A DNA stretch of 64,000 bases from Bacteroidota bacterium (lineage in GTDB: Bacteria > Bacteroidota > Rhodothermia > Balneolales > HLUCCA01): the NCBI GenBank assembly GCA_020832235.1, contig JAFIEZ010000003.1:192450-256449 (forward strand). Reading direction: 5' to 3'. Position 1 is the first letter of the stretch; each line of letters starts with the position of its first letter. The notes beneath the pieces are model-generated. The model worked only from the letters and a program-made list of their open reading frames with translations, was not told the origin of the DNA and searched no databases. Below are positions 36,049 through 45,244 of this stretch, piece by piece. Made by a program: the position numbers and the translations under genes.

Positions 36049-37488
36049 ATGCATGTTATTCATACTAGCGCCGAATGTTATCCGGTGGCTAAAGCAGGGG
36101 GATTGGCCGATGTGGTTGGTGCACTTCCCAAATACCAAAATGAAATTGGCATTAAAAGCTGGGTGGTCATGCCCGCCTACGATGTAGCGTTCGTTCAGCA
36201 GCATGAATTCGAAGTCGTGCACAAAGCTAAGGCGCACATTGGTCCGCATTGGTTTACGTACGCTATAATGAGGGAGAAGACAAATGAACTCGGATTTCCA
36301 TTATACGTTGTGGATATCCCGGGGCGTTTCGACAGACCTGGTGTTTATATTGACCCATCATCCGGGTATGGCTATTGGGATGAGTTTGAGCGCTATGCTT
36401 CATTTCAGGTTGCTGTATTAGATTGGATTTCAGCTTTTGCCAGAAAACCGGATGTAATACATTGCCACGATCATCACACTGCACTTATACCGTACATGAT
36501 CACCTCCTGTCCGGATTACGAAAAGCTGCGCTCTGTACCTACTGTTCTCACAATCCACAACGGAGAATATCACGGCTGGTATGATATGGGCAAACGATTC
36601 CTTATGCCTTACATCAACCCTGAGCGTGTAGGGCTTCTGGAGTGGGCAGGTAAGTTAAATGCATTGAGTGCAGGAATACGCACGGCCTGGGCTGTAACTA
36701 CGGTTTCTCAATCATATATGGACGAGCTTAAGTACAGTTCGGCCGGCCTGGAAAGTCTGATAAACGCAGAGTATTCGAAGTCCAGTGGTATCATTAACGG
36801 AATAGATACCGATGTGTGGAACCCTTCTTCAGATCCTCTCATTGCCCACTTGTATGGAGCCAACAATCTGACTAAAGGTAAGCAGTTGAATAAAGAAGTG
36901 CTCTGCAACTATTTCAATTTGAGTCCTGACCGACCAACATATGCATTTATTGGCCGTTTGGTACGTGAGAAGGGTGCAGAGTTACTCCCTGAGGTAATTG
37001 CATCATTTTTATCAGATGGGAACGAGGCTAACTTTGTTATTCTGGGTACAGGCGACCCTGGTCTGCAGCATCGCTTTCGTGAGATGAGCAGGGAGTTTTT
37101 GGGTTATTTTGACGCCTCCCTACAGTATAATGAAAAACTAGCGCATCAAATTTATGCCGGTGCCGACTTTTTACTGATGCCATCTAAAGTGGAACCATGT
37201 GGGTTGAATCAGATGTATGCGTTGCGCTATGGAACTATACCGATTGTCAGAGCAGTAGGTGGCCTTAGGGACACTGTTATTGATATGGATGAAAAAGATG
37301 GTTACGGAATTTGCTTTAACGATTATGCAGCAGATGAACTTTTACACGCTGTTTTGAGGGGTACTACGTTATATAATGATAAAAAAAGACTGGAAAACTT
37401 GAGAAAACGCGCTTTTATGCTAGATTTTTCATGGACAAACTCAGCTCAGCAGTATGCAGATTTATATAAAAAACTAACAAAGAAATAA
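36049..37488 (+). CDS. glgA: Glycogen synthase
   Basis: 479 residues, GT5 family. It extends alpha-1,4-glucan chains with ADP-glucose. The N-terminus 'MHVIHTSAECYPVAKAGGLADVVGALP' contains the K-x-G-G-L-A-D motif. The C-terminal nucleotide-sugar loop is 'PSKVEPCGLNQMYALRYGTIPIVRAVGGLRDT', including the conserved E-x-x-G-L-x-Q. The length is the usual 470-480. It is followed 15 bases later by glgC, so substrate supply and chain growth are encoded together. Confidence 0.95.
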   Translation: MHVIHTSAECYPVAKAGGLADVVGALPKYQNEIGIKSWVVMPAYDVAFVQQHEFEVVHKAKAHIGPHWFTYAIMREKTNELGFPLYVVDIPGRFDRPGVYIDPSSGYGYWDEFERYASFQVAVLDWISAFARKPDVIHCHDHHTALIPYMITSCPDYEKLRSVPTVLTIHNGEYHGWYDMGKRFLMPYINPERVGLLEWAGKLNALSAGIRTAWAVTTVSQSYMDELKYSSAGLESLINAEYSKSSGIINGIDTDVWNPSSDPLIAHLYGANNLTKGKQLNKEVLCNYFNLSPDRPTYAFIGRLVREKGAELLPEVIASFLSDGNEANFVILGTGDPGLQHRFREMSREFLGYFDASLQYNEKLAHQIYAGADFLLMPSKVEPCGLNQMYALRYGTIPIVRAVGGLRDTVIDMDEKDGYGICFNDYAADELLHAVLRGTTLYNDKKRLENLRKRAFMLDFSWTNSAQQYADLYKKLTKK

Positions 37489-37503
37489 GGAGAATCAGGT
37501 CAT

Positions 37504-38772
37504 ATGATGGATAAAACTATTGCAGTCATTCTCGGTGGAGGTGCGGGGTCAAGACTATTTCCGTTAACGAAGAGCCGATCTAAACCTGCGGTTCCGATTG
37601 GAGGGAAGTATAGGTTGGTGGATATACCAATTTCAAACTGCTTACACTCAGATGTACGTCAGATTTATGTGCTAACTCAATTTAATTCAGCATCATTAAA
37701 TCGCCATATCAAGAATACCTATCACTTCGATACATTCAACAGAAAAGGCTTTGTTGATATTCTGGCAGCTGAACAGACGCCCAACTCGCAGCAGTGGTAT
37801 CAGGGTACTGCCGATGCAGTATGGCAGTCTTTACACCACATGGAGAACAATACCTACGATAATGTTCTCATTTTATCTGGTGACCAGCTCTATCAGATGG
37901 ACTATAAAATTATGATGGAAAAGCACGTTAGCAGCGGAGCTGACCTGTCTATAGCTACCATTCCGGTGAATGCAGACGACGCTACCGGTTTTGGTATCAT
38001 GAAAACAGATTCAGATGGAACAATACCATCCTTCATCGAAAAGCCCAATAAAGACGAACTTGGTGAATGGGAATCAGAAGTGCCTGAAAACCTCAAAAAT
38101 GAGGGTAGGGTGTATCTTGCTTCAATGGGCATTTACATATTTTCTCGCAAGGCGCTTCTGGAGTTATACGAACGGTTTAAAGATGCCAAAGATTTTGGCA
38201 AGGAGATAATCCCTGCTGCACTGAAAGAATATAAAGTTATAAGTCATATGTATGACGGGTACTGGACCGATATTGGTACCATTAAATCTTTCTTTGAAGC
38301 GAATCTTGAACTTACAACGGAGCTTCCACAATTCGATCTGTATGATGAATCCCGGCAGATTTTTACTCGTGCAAGACTACTTCCGGCTTCCAAGTTAAGC
38401 GGAACAACACTCGAGAAAACCATTGTGGCTGAGGGCGGAATTATCGAAGCCAGTCGAATTGAACGGGCAGTAATCGGAATTCGGTCAAGAATTGGGAAGG
38501 GTACCACAGTTGCAAATTCCATTGTAATGGGTAACGATTACTACCCTTCTTTTGAGCAGCTCAAAACTCAAAACGGAATTCCTCCTGTAGGGATTGGTCA
38601 GCGATGCTATATCAATAACGCTATCGTAGATAAAAATGCCAGAATAGGTAATGATGTGCGTATTAACGGTGGTTCTCATCTTAAAGATGGTCACTTTGAT
38701 AACTATTCTGTTGTTGACGGCATTGTAATCGTCACGAAGAGTAGTGTAATCAAAGATGGTACGGTTATCTAA
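37504..38772 (+). CDS. glgC: Glucose-1-phosphate adenylyltransferase
   Basis: 422 residues. It makes ADP-glucose from glucose-1-phosphate and ATP. The N-terminal nucleotidyltransferase has 'VILGGGAGSRLFPLTKSRSKPAVPIGG' (about 8-34) and 'VDIPISNCLHSDV'; the C-terminal third is a left-handed beta-helix with hexapeptide repeats ('GTTVANSIVMGNDYYPS', 'IGQRCYINNAIVDKNARIGNDV'). An AAGGAG motif lies 5' of ATG 37504; a second ATG follows immediately. glgB and glgP are not in this window. Confidence 0.96.
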   Translation: MMDKTIAVILGGGAGSRLFPLTKSRSKPAVPIGGKYRLVDIPISNCLHSDVRQIYVLTQFNSASLNRHIKNTYHFDTFNRKGFVDILAAEQTPNSQQWYQGTADAVWQSLHHMENNTYDNVLILSGDQLYQMDYKIMMEKHVSSGADLSIATIPVNADDATGFGIMKTDSDGTIPSFIEKPNKDELGEWESEVPENLKNEGRVYLASMGIYIFSRKALLELYERFKDAKDFGKEIIPAALKEYKVISHMYDGYWTDIGTIKSFFEANLELTTELPQFDLYDESRQIFTRARLLPASKLSGTTLEKTIVAEGGIIEASRIERAVIGIRSRIGKGTTVANSIVMGNDYYPSFEQLKTQNGIPPVGIGQRCYINNAIVDKNARIGNDVRINGGSHLKDGHFDNYSVVDGIVIVTKSSVIKDGTVI

Positions 38773-38890
38773 CCTGAAATCGGTAACGCATGCATTTTTA
38801 CTGGTCATACAAGTAAAATGTAACCTGATATAAATAAAATAGGCTACTTCCTCAATTTCTGAGATAAATAAAAGTTTATTGATGGTTAAT

Positions 38891-38927
38891 GGGGTTGTTT
38901 CTTAAGGAAATAACCCCATTTTTATTT
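38891..38927 (+). terminator. Terminator after glgC
   Basis: GGGGTTGTTTC (38891-38901) pairs with GAAATAACCCC (38907-38917) with one G-T wobble and a five-base loop; ATTTTTATTT follows. It ends the glycogen operon and separates it from the four-gene cassette. Confidence 0.82.
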
Positions 38928-39007
38928 GGTTGGGTGCTTTAATTTGTCTTATAATGCCGTAAATAACACCTCCGTAAAAGAGGACATTTAAAATCAATTT
39001 GTACACT

Positions 39008-39721
39008 ATGCATCGGGAATATATTAAATGGTGGAGCCCAAGTCTGGGACGCGATATGGAAATGCTTGTTTTCGGTTTTGGTGGTACTCCTCTATTGGTT
39101 TTTCCATCCAGTATGGGTCGTTTTCACGAATGGGAAGATTTTCGAATGATAGACGCACTGCGTCATCAGATTGAGCAGGGGTACAATCAGGTGTTTTGTT
39201 TAGACTCTGTAGATAAAGAAAGCTTCTACAATTATAGTGCAAGTCCGTATGTACGTATTGTAAGGCACCGGCAATATGACAGTTACGTGAATGATGAAGT
39301 TGTTCCATTCATCCACTCCAGAAATGAAGAACGTTTTATTGTGAGTACAGGTGCAAGTTTTGGCGCATATCATGCACTTAATATTGCACTAAAGTATCCG
39401 GGGCGATTTGGCAAGCTTATCGCCATGAGCGGCAAGTTTGATATTCGTGGTTTTATGGATGGCTTCTACGACGATAATGTGTATTTCAACAACCCGGTTG
39501 ATTATGTACCGAACCTGAATAATCCTGAACATCTGGATGCCTTGCGAAGGCTGGATATTAGGCTGGTAACCGGTGAATGGGACATGTGTCTGGATGCCAA
39601 TATTGATATGAGCAGAAGGCTGGATCGTAAATCAATCCACCATCAATTAGATATCTGGGGAAATCAGACAAAACATGACTGGCCCTGGTGGCGTGATATG
39701 ATTCAAAAGCACATCCTCTAA
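39008..39721 (+). CDS. Esterase-family alpha/beta hydrolase
   Basis: 237 residues from ATG 39008 (TTG 38999 is also in frame). It is an alpha/beta hydrolase of the putative esterase (PF00756-like) family. The nucleophile elbow is 'STGASFGAYHALNIALKYP' with Ser117; a likely Asp sits in 'LVTGEWDMCLDAN' and the likely His in 'KHDWPWWRDM'. There is no signal peptide, so it acts in the cytoplasm. Characterised relatives hydrolyse esters or transfer acyl groups. It begins a four-gene cassette. A TATAAT box (38951-38956) lies upstream, but the match at -35 is weak. Confidence 0.8.
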   Translation: MHREYIKWWSPSLGRDMEMLVFGFGGTPLLVFPSSMGRFHEWEDFRMIDALRHQIEQGYNQVFCLDSVDKESFYNYSASPYVRIVRHRQYDSYVNDEVVPFIHSRNEERFIVSTGASFGAYHALNIALKYPGRFGKLIAMSGKFDIRGFMDGFYDDNVYFNNPVDYVPNLNNPEHLDALRRLDIRLVTGEWDMCLDANIDMSRRLDRKSIHHQLDIWGNQTKHDWPWWRDMIQKHIL

Positions 39722-39758
39722 AGAACGTTAATAGCAATCTTAATATAGTTTTATACTG

Positions 39759-40706
39759 ATGAAGAAAATTGGAATTATCCGTGGAATGGAATCTTCATTT
39801 CCTGAGGCATTAATTAATCATATAAATGAAAACTATGGGGCAAAAGGTGTTGAGGCATCTTTTGTTCAACTAGATACCGTTCACATTAATGACCATTGTG
39901 AGTACGATGTTATCATAGATCGTATATCTCATGAGGTTTCTTTTTATCGGTCATTTTTGAAATGGGCGTCTTTAAACGGCACCTATATTGTTAATAATCC
40001 ATTTTGGTGGAGTGCAGACGATAAGTTTATTGATAATCACATAGCAGAACAAGTTGGCGTTGCTGTTCCCAGAACAGCTATACTGCCACATAAAGATCAT
40101 CCGCCAAATACGAAGTCCAACTCATTTCGTAATCTGAAATACCCAATCGACTGGGAACGTACCTTCGAGTATATTGGATTTCCTGCCTATTTGAAGCCCC
40201 ACGACGGTGGTGGTTGGAGGGGGGTATCTAAAGTTCGCTCGCCACTTGAGTTTTTCAAAGCCTACGACGAGAGCGGAACAGACTGCATGATGCTTCAGGA
40301 AGATATTGATTTTGAATTCTATTACAGATGTTATTGCATTGGGCGAAAAGATGTGCACGTGATGCCATATAACCCAAAAGCAGAGCATCACCTGCGATAT
40401 ACCTCTGTTCGGGATCAGCCCATACCTGCTAAGCTCAAGAAGAAGATTACCACTGATGTTCTGGCATTGTGCAATGCTTTGGGTTATGATATGAATACAG
40501 TTGAATTCGCAGTACGTGATGGTATTCCGTACGCTATTGATTTTATGAATCCTGCACCTGACGCAGATTATAATGGTGTAGGTAAAGAAAACTTCGACTG
40601 GGTTGTAAATGCCACTGCCAAGTTTGCAGTAAAAAAAGCTTTGGAAAAACGTAAGGCAAACTCAGCGTTCACTATTCATAATGCATTAGGGAAAAATGCA
40701 GGGTAA
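39759..40706 (+). CDS. ATP-grasp ligase (RimK-like fold)
   Basis: 315 residues. The ATP-grasp fold is shown by the nucleotide lysine segment 'FPAYLKPHDGGGWRGVSKV' (about 145-163), 'MLQEDIDFEFYYRC' and the metal site 'FAVRDGIPYAIDFMNPAPD', where Asp and Asn would hold Mg. These enzymes use ATP to join a carboxylate to an amine or thiol. The product is not known. It has no signal peptide. It lies 37 bases after the esterase gene and overlaps the next gene by 11 bases, so these are one transcript. Confidence 0.82.
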   Translation: MKKIGIIRGMESSFPEALINHINENYGAKGVEASFVQLDTVHINDHCEYDVIIDRISHEVSFYRSFLKWASLNGTYIVNNPFWWSADDKFIDNHIAEQVGVAVPRTAILPHKDHPPNTKSNSFRNLKYPIDWERTFEYIGFPAYLKPHDGGGWRGVSKVRSPLEFFKAYDESGTDCMMLQEDIDFEFYYRCYCIGRKDVHVMPYNPKAEHHLRYTSVRDQPIPAKLKKKITTDVLALCNALGYDMNTVEFAVRDGIPYAIDFMNPAPDADYNGVGKENFDWVVNATAKFAVKKALEKRKANSAFTIHNALGKNAG

Positions 40707-42054
40707 TATTCAATCGGTAATCAGAGACTATCATGCACTTATGGCGCGTGATTTGACAGAAGCTGAATCGCAGCTCGATTGGTTTCTGCAGACCCAGCGT
40801 GATAGAAAGTTGCTTTTTGGTGATCGTCCTCTAACACACAGCCTTCGGCCGGCTTTTTTAACGGAGACCAGCTATAACAAGGTTCAGGATGTTGTTTACA
40901 TCCTGAGGCAGGCTATTTTGAAAATAGCGTCGGTACATTTTAATACCTACGAGGCCATCGATGAACTAGGATTGACTCCCGAAGAGGTGGAACTCGCATC
41001 TATCCCTACCAATGTAATTCGGTTGTCTGCCACTTCGAGGTTAGACGCTTTTCTAACACCCGACTCTTTCAAATTTGTTGAGTTAAATGCGGAAAGTCCG
41101 GCAGGGGTAGGATATTTGCATAAGCTGTCAAAGGTTTACTATGAAATGCCCGTGTTTCAGGAATTTATTCGGAAATATCCGGTCAGGTTTGTTTCTCCGC
41201 TCGATCATCTTGTAGACGGACTTCTTCGAACCTACTATGAAGAGTTCGATGGAAGGGAAGAACGTCCTACGTTCTGCATTGTTGATTTTCAAAACATACC
41301 TACCATCCATGAATTTCATATTATACAGGAATATCTACAGGCCAAGGGGCATGAGTGTGAAGTAGCCGACCCCCGCGAACTGGAAATTCGTGATGGATGG
41401 ATTTATGCGAATGGACGTAAAATTGATATTCTCTACCGGCGGTTACTTACCAATGAGTTTTTGGAGATACGAGGTGAATGTGAAGCCTATGAGGAAGGGT
41501 ATAGGCAACAGAAGACTTGTTTTCTGAACTCATTTCGCACTAAATTGGTGCATAAAAAGTCCATATTCTCCTTTTTGACCGACCCTCGCTACAACAGTAT
41601 CCTCAATCAGCTCGAGTTGCAATCTATACGTCAGCACATACCCTGGACGCGCCGTATTCGTGACATCAAAACCATATACAAAGGAAGGATGGTTGGATTG
41701 TTGGATATGATTTCAAAGAATCGCAAAGACTTTGTAATCAAACCTAACGATGAGTATGGCGGAAAGGGTGTTATCTTGGGGTTCGACGCTTCAGATGCTG
41801 AATGGAATGATGGTATAGCTTACGGTTTACAAAACGGATATGTAGTTCAGGAAGTTGTTGACATCACAAGAGAACAATTTCTCATGAAAACTCAGCTTGG
41901 CTGGGAATCTGTTCCAACAGTAATCGATTTGGATCCGTATATTAATGGGTCTATGATGGGAGGGTGCCTGGTACGAACGTCTACCAGCAATCTAGCTAAT
42001 GTTACAGCCGGAGGGGGATCACTACCTGTCTTTATTCTTCGATATGTAAAATGA
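40696..42054 (+). CDS. Circularly permuted ATP-grasp-like ligase
   Basis: 452 residues without a signal peptide. 'FVIKPNDEYGGKGVILGFD' (about 344-362) and 'GYVVQEVVDITREQF' look like the ATP-grasp nucleotide-binding segments, and 'FVELNAESPAGVGYLH' near residue 122 fits the metal site that comes before them in a circularly permuted ATP-grasp, as in glutathionylspermidine synthase-like proteins. It probably forms an amide bond. It overlaps its neighbours by 11 and 4 bases. I have no substrate; the pairing with a second ATP-grasp suggests two successive ligation steps. Confidence 0.75.
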   Translation: MQGNIQSVIRDYHALMARDLTEAESQLDWFLQTQRDRKLLFGDRPLTHSLRPAFLTETSYNKVQDVVYILRQAILKIASVHFNTYEAIDELGLTPEEVELASIPTNVIRLSATSRLDAFLTPDSFKFVELNAESPAGVGYLHKLSKVYYEMPVFQEFIRKYPVRFVSPLDHLVDGLLRTYYEEFDGREERPTFCIVDFQNIPTIHEFHIIQEYLQAKGHECEVADPRELEIRDGWIYANGRKIDILYRRLLTNEFLEIRGECEAYEEGYRQQKTCFLNSFRTKLVHKKSIFSFLTDPRYNSILNQLELQSIRQHIPWTRRIRDIKTIYKGRMVGLLDMISKNRKDFVIKPNDEYGGKGVILGFDASDAEWNDGIAYGLQNGYVVQEVVDITREQFLMKTQLGWESVPTVIDLDPYINGSMMGGCLVRTSTSNLANVTAGGGSLPVFILRYVK

Positions 42055-42908
42055 GCCTTAGCAGTAAACCGGTAAAAGTAGCAGTTCTTGACCTGTATAA
42101 TGGTGTTGAGAACCAGGGAATGCGTTGTATACGCGAAATTTTAGCATCAGTACATGGTACGTATGGTGGTACAACCGTGACCGTACATGAATTTGATGTA
42201 CGGTCCAAAACAGAAATACCCGATTCATCGTATGATATTTATATATCATCGGGCGGACCTGGCAGTCCGTACGATGGGGAAGGCAGTAAATGGGAAGCGG
42301 AGTATTTCAAATGGCTTGATGCCATCTGGAGCCAGAATACGGATGCCTCAACTCCCCAGAAGTTTGTTTTATCTATATGTCACTCCTTTCAGTTAATGAG
42401 CAGGCACTTCGACATTGCCGAGGTCGAAAAAAGGAAATCCGACTCCTTTGGAGTGTTGCCTGTACATCTTACAGAAAAAGGTAAAAATGATGAACTGTTT
42501 TCTAAGCTCACAGATCCCTTTTACGCAGCAGATTTCAGAGAATGGCAGGTTCTGCAACCCAAAATGAAATCAATTCAGAGCCTGGGAGCTTCAATATTGG
42601 CTCTGGAAAAAATAAGACCACATGTACCACTGGAACGCGCTGTAATGGCTATGCGTATTTCCCCCGAGATTGTGGGGACTCAGTTTCATCCTGAGGCCGA
42701 TCCTGAAGGAATGTTCCATCACTTTGCCAAAGAAGAGCAACGCGAAAAGATTATCAAACGTCATAGTAAAGAGAAATTTAATCAAATTATGCACAGGCTA
42801 ACCGATCCAGAGTTTCTCAAGCCAACCTACCACACGTTTATCCCATCATTCATAGAACAGGCTATTCAAGTTACACGACCCGAGTTATTTTCCGAGCATT
42901 CAAAATAG
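42051..42908 (+). CDS. Class I glutamine amidotransferase-like protein
   Basis: 285 residues. It is a class I (triad) GATase: 'YISSGGPGSPYDGEG' forms the oxyanion strand, Cys110 sits in 'LSICHSFQLMSRH', and His213/Glu215 are in 'GTQFHPEADPEGM'. The usual GxCxG around the nucleophile reads SxCxS here, so it is a divergent subfamily. It could release ammonia from glutamine for a ligase, or hydrolyse a gamma-glutamyl bond as in PuuD-like enzymes. It ends the four-gene cassette and starts inside the previous gene's stop (ATGA). Confidence 0.82.
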   Translation: MSLSSKPVKVAVLDLYNGVENQGMRCIREILASVHGTYGGTTVTVHEFDVRSKTEIPDSSYDIYISSGGPGSPYDGEGSKWEAEYFKWLDAIWSQNTDASTPQKFVLSICHSFQLMSRHFDIAEVEKRKSDSFGVLPVHLTEKGKNDELFSKLTDPFYAADFREWQVLQPKMKSIQSLGASILALEKIRPHVPLERAVMAMRISPEIVGTQFHPEADPEGMFHHFAKEEQREKIIKRHSKEKFNQIMHRLTDPEFLKPTYHTFIPSFIEQAIQVTRPELFSEHSK

Positions 42909-42932
42909 CAGTCTTGTTTTTTTCCTCACGAG

Positions 42933-45122
42933 CTAGAAGTTAAAACCAATCCGGAAATCATACAGTATAGGGTTTCTTTTGCTTCCACTTAGGCTGAAAA
43001 CGACAGGCCCAACAACTGAGTTCAGACCGGCACTAACTCCCCAACCCGTCAAAATAGAATTTGATTTCAGATCCAAGTTCTGCCATGGGGCCGCCCTTCC
43101 GGCACTACCGCTCAGCACAATGTACCGATTGTTAAACACTTCCCCCTGAAGACTTATCTTCGCACTGCTTACCCAATCGTTATGAATTTCATCAATCAAA
43201 AAACCAGGTAGGCTCGTAATTCCACCTAATGCCTGTCTGTAATGAACGGGATAATCGCCTGTAGATAATGAAGAAAAAAGTGATGTTCCCGCAGAAAATC
43301 GGCTGTTTAATGGCAGATGAAACTTCCATGATGCTGTGTACTGACTAAATACTGTGGCATTGCTAAACCAATTTAATGATTGTGTTGCATCAAGACGTAA
43401 CTCCTGTCCACGTACTGGAAATTCAACGGCGTCTTTTGTGTCGTACCATATAAATGCAAACGGCCTGTGAATGTATTTCCAGTCTCTTTCCAGATCGGTG
43501 AGACCCACAATTCTGGATGGCTGATACATTTCAGTACGCAATCCAAGGCCAATAATAAGATAGCTGGAGACAACCGGACCTGTCCAGAGTTCTGTAAACA
43601 GCGCGTCTGTAACTACCGTCGCTTGCGTAGTTTGTCCAGTGTTATAAAGATCATTGCGGCGACTTGTATAATTGGCCTGTAAGTTTACGCCGAGTTTAGG
43701 TCTCCATCCCAGATAATAGAAGTACTGGATGTCACCCATAGGCTCTTCACCAAGGCGAAGGCTTAGCCGAAGTGTCGCATTGTTTCTGTATTGATTCCGA
43801 AAGCGTGTACTCAGAATAATGGATGCTTTCTGACGATTATCGTAGCGAAGGCCTACATTAAAGACGTCGAGGTTACTTTCATTTAACGTTACAATCAAGT
43901 TGAACCTACTTTCACCAAGAGGTTCAAGCGCATAGGTGACTCGGTCAAAGAATGGTAAACTGAAAACTCTGTCTACAGCCAACTCAATATCGCCTATGCT
44001 GTACGAGTTTCCTGCAATTAACCCCAGTTCAGATAGTAAAACCTCTTGATCGTGACCAGCGCCGTTAATGAAATGAATTTCATTAATGTTAACATGTCGT
44101 ATTCGTTCAGGCTCGAAGCGGTGCCGAATTCCGGGATCGTTTCGAAGTGCATTCAGCGAGTCGGCAATTTCTTGAAGTCTGTCTTTATAACGCGATACAA
44201 ATTCGTCGGCTGAGGCCATGATGAGTTCAACATCATCAAAGTCCATCATTCCAAAGTCTCCGATTTCCGGTTCCACCATAAAGTCAACCAGGCGTGCTTG
44301 ATCTCTGGTGGTCGCTGCAATGTGAAAAAAAACGGTTTGATTGAGTACCGAGAGCATGCTATTGGCAGTGGTGTCGATTTCATTGGTGCTGGTTGATGCA
44401 TTTATCCCAATCACGAAATCAGCTCCCATGTCCAATACGTCTGTTACAGGGAAGTTACGGGCAACACCTCCGTCAATTGCAGTGACACCGTCTATTTCTA
44501 CGGGTGCAAATATCGAGGGAATAGACATACTGGCACGAAGGGCAGTTGGCAGATGGCCTTCGCGTATTACTATAGCAGAACCGTCACTAAGCCTGGTAGC
44601 AATGGCTGTAAATGGTATCGGGAATTCGTCAAAATCGTCAATTCCGTGCATATGCGCTGTTAGTCTCGACAACATTTTGCCAATCTGTTGCCCGCCAATG
44701 ACCCCGCTTGGCAAACCAATGCGGAAGTTATCCATCGGTAACGTCACCATATAGCGAGAGTCCCATCTTTTTTCCTCAATTGGAATCAGCCACCTGCTTA
44801 CACGGTCGTCAAACAGGCGCGACCAGTTCTCGTTAATTGCGATTTGCTCTATTTCACTTGCAGAATAGCCAATTGCATACAGCCCGCCGATAATGCTTCC
44901 CATACTTGTTCCGCTTATAAAGTCGATGGGCATGTTTACCTCTTCCAGTATTTTTAGTATGCTGATGTGGGCAAGTCCCTTTGCTCCTCCTCCGCTCAGA
45001 ACGAGCCCAACTCGTGGCCCTTCGCCCAAAGGTGTGTATTCAGTATCAGTAACTCCTGATAATGCCGTAGCTGCATATGGATGAAAGATAAAAGTGATGA
45101 GCAGGATACAGAAGATCTTCAT
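42933..45122 (-). CDS. Patatin-like phospholipase with POTRA and outer-membrane barrel (PlpD-like)
   Basis: 729 residues from ATG 45122 (MKIFCILLITFIFHPY... is a signal peptide; the frame is open further upstream). The patatin domain has the oxyanion loop 'LVLSGGGAKGLAHISIL', Ser73 in 'GTSMGS' and Asp217 in 'DGGVARNFPV', a Ser/Asp dyad. A POTRA-like domain follows ('NINEIHFINGAGHDQEVLLSELGL'), then a bacterial surface-antigen barrel ending in Phe ('FRIGFNF'). This is the type Vd autotransporter pattern of PlpD from Pseudomonas, with a lipase on the surface or in the periplasm. It is divergent from ppc. Confidence 0.88.
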   Translation of the reverse strand: MKIFCILLITFIFHPYAATALSGVTDTEYTPLGEGPRVGLVLSGGGAKGLAHISILKILEEVNMPIDFISGTSMGSIIGGLYAIGYSASEIEQIAINENWSRLFDDRVSRWLIPIEEKRWDSRYMVTLPMDNFRIGLPSGVIGGQQIGKMLSRLTAHMHGIDDFDEFPIPFTAIATRLSDGSAIVIREGHLPTALRASMSIPSIFAPVEIDGVTAIDGGVARNFPVTDVLDMGADFVIGINASTSTNEIDTTANSMLSVLNQTVFFHIAATTRDQARLVDFMVEPEIGDFGMMDFDDVELIMASADEFVSRYKDRLQEIADSLNALRNDPGIRHRFEPERIRHVNINEIHFINGAGHDQEVLLSELGLIAGNSYSIGDIELAVDRVFSLPFFDRVTYALEPLGESRFNLIVTLNESNLDVFNVGLRYDNRQKASIILSTRFRNQYRNNATLRLSLRLGEEPMGDIQYFYYLGWRPKLGVNLQANYTSRRNDLYNTGQTTQATVVTDALFTELWTGPVVSSYLIIGLGLRTEMYQPSRIVGLTDLERDWKYIHRPFAFIWYDTKDAVEFPVRGQELRLDATQSLNWFSNATVFSQYTASWKFHLPLNSRFSAGTSLFSSLSTGDYPVHYRQALGGITSLPGFLIDEIHNDWVSSAKISLQGEVFNNRYIVLSGSAGRAAPWQNLDLKSNSILTGWGVSAGLNSVVGPVVFSLSGSKRNPILYDFRIGFNF

Positions 45123-45244
45123 ACAGCGTGTACTAAATACTAAATGATATGAGCTACATTTCTGCTCGAATGATAGAAAAAAAATCCGTATTAATGCATC
45201 CATAACAACACGACAGATAATATATCAGGGATATCAGAGCATAT

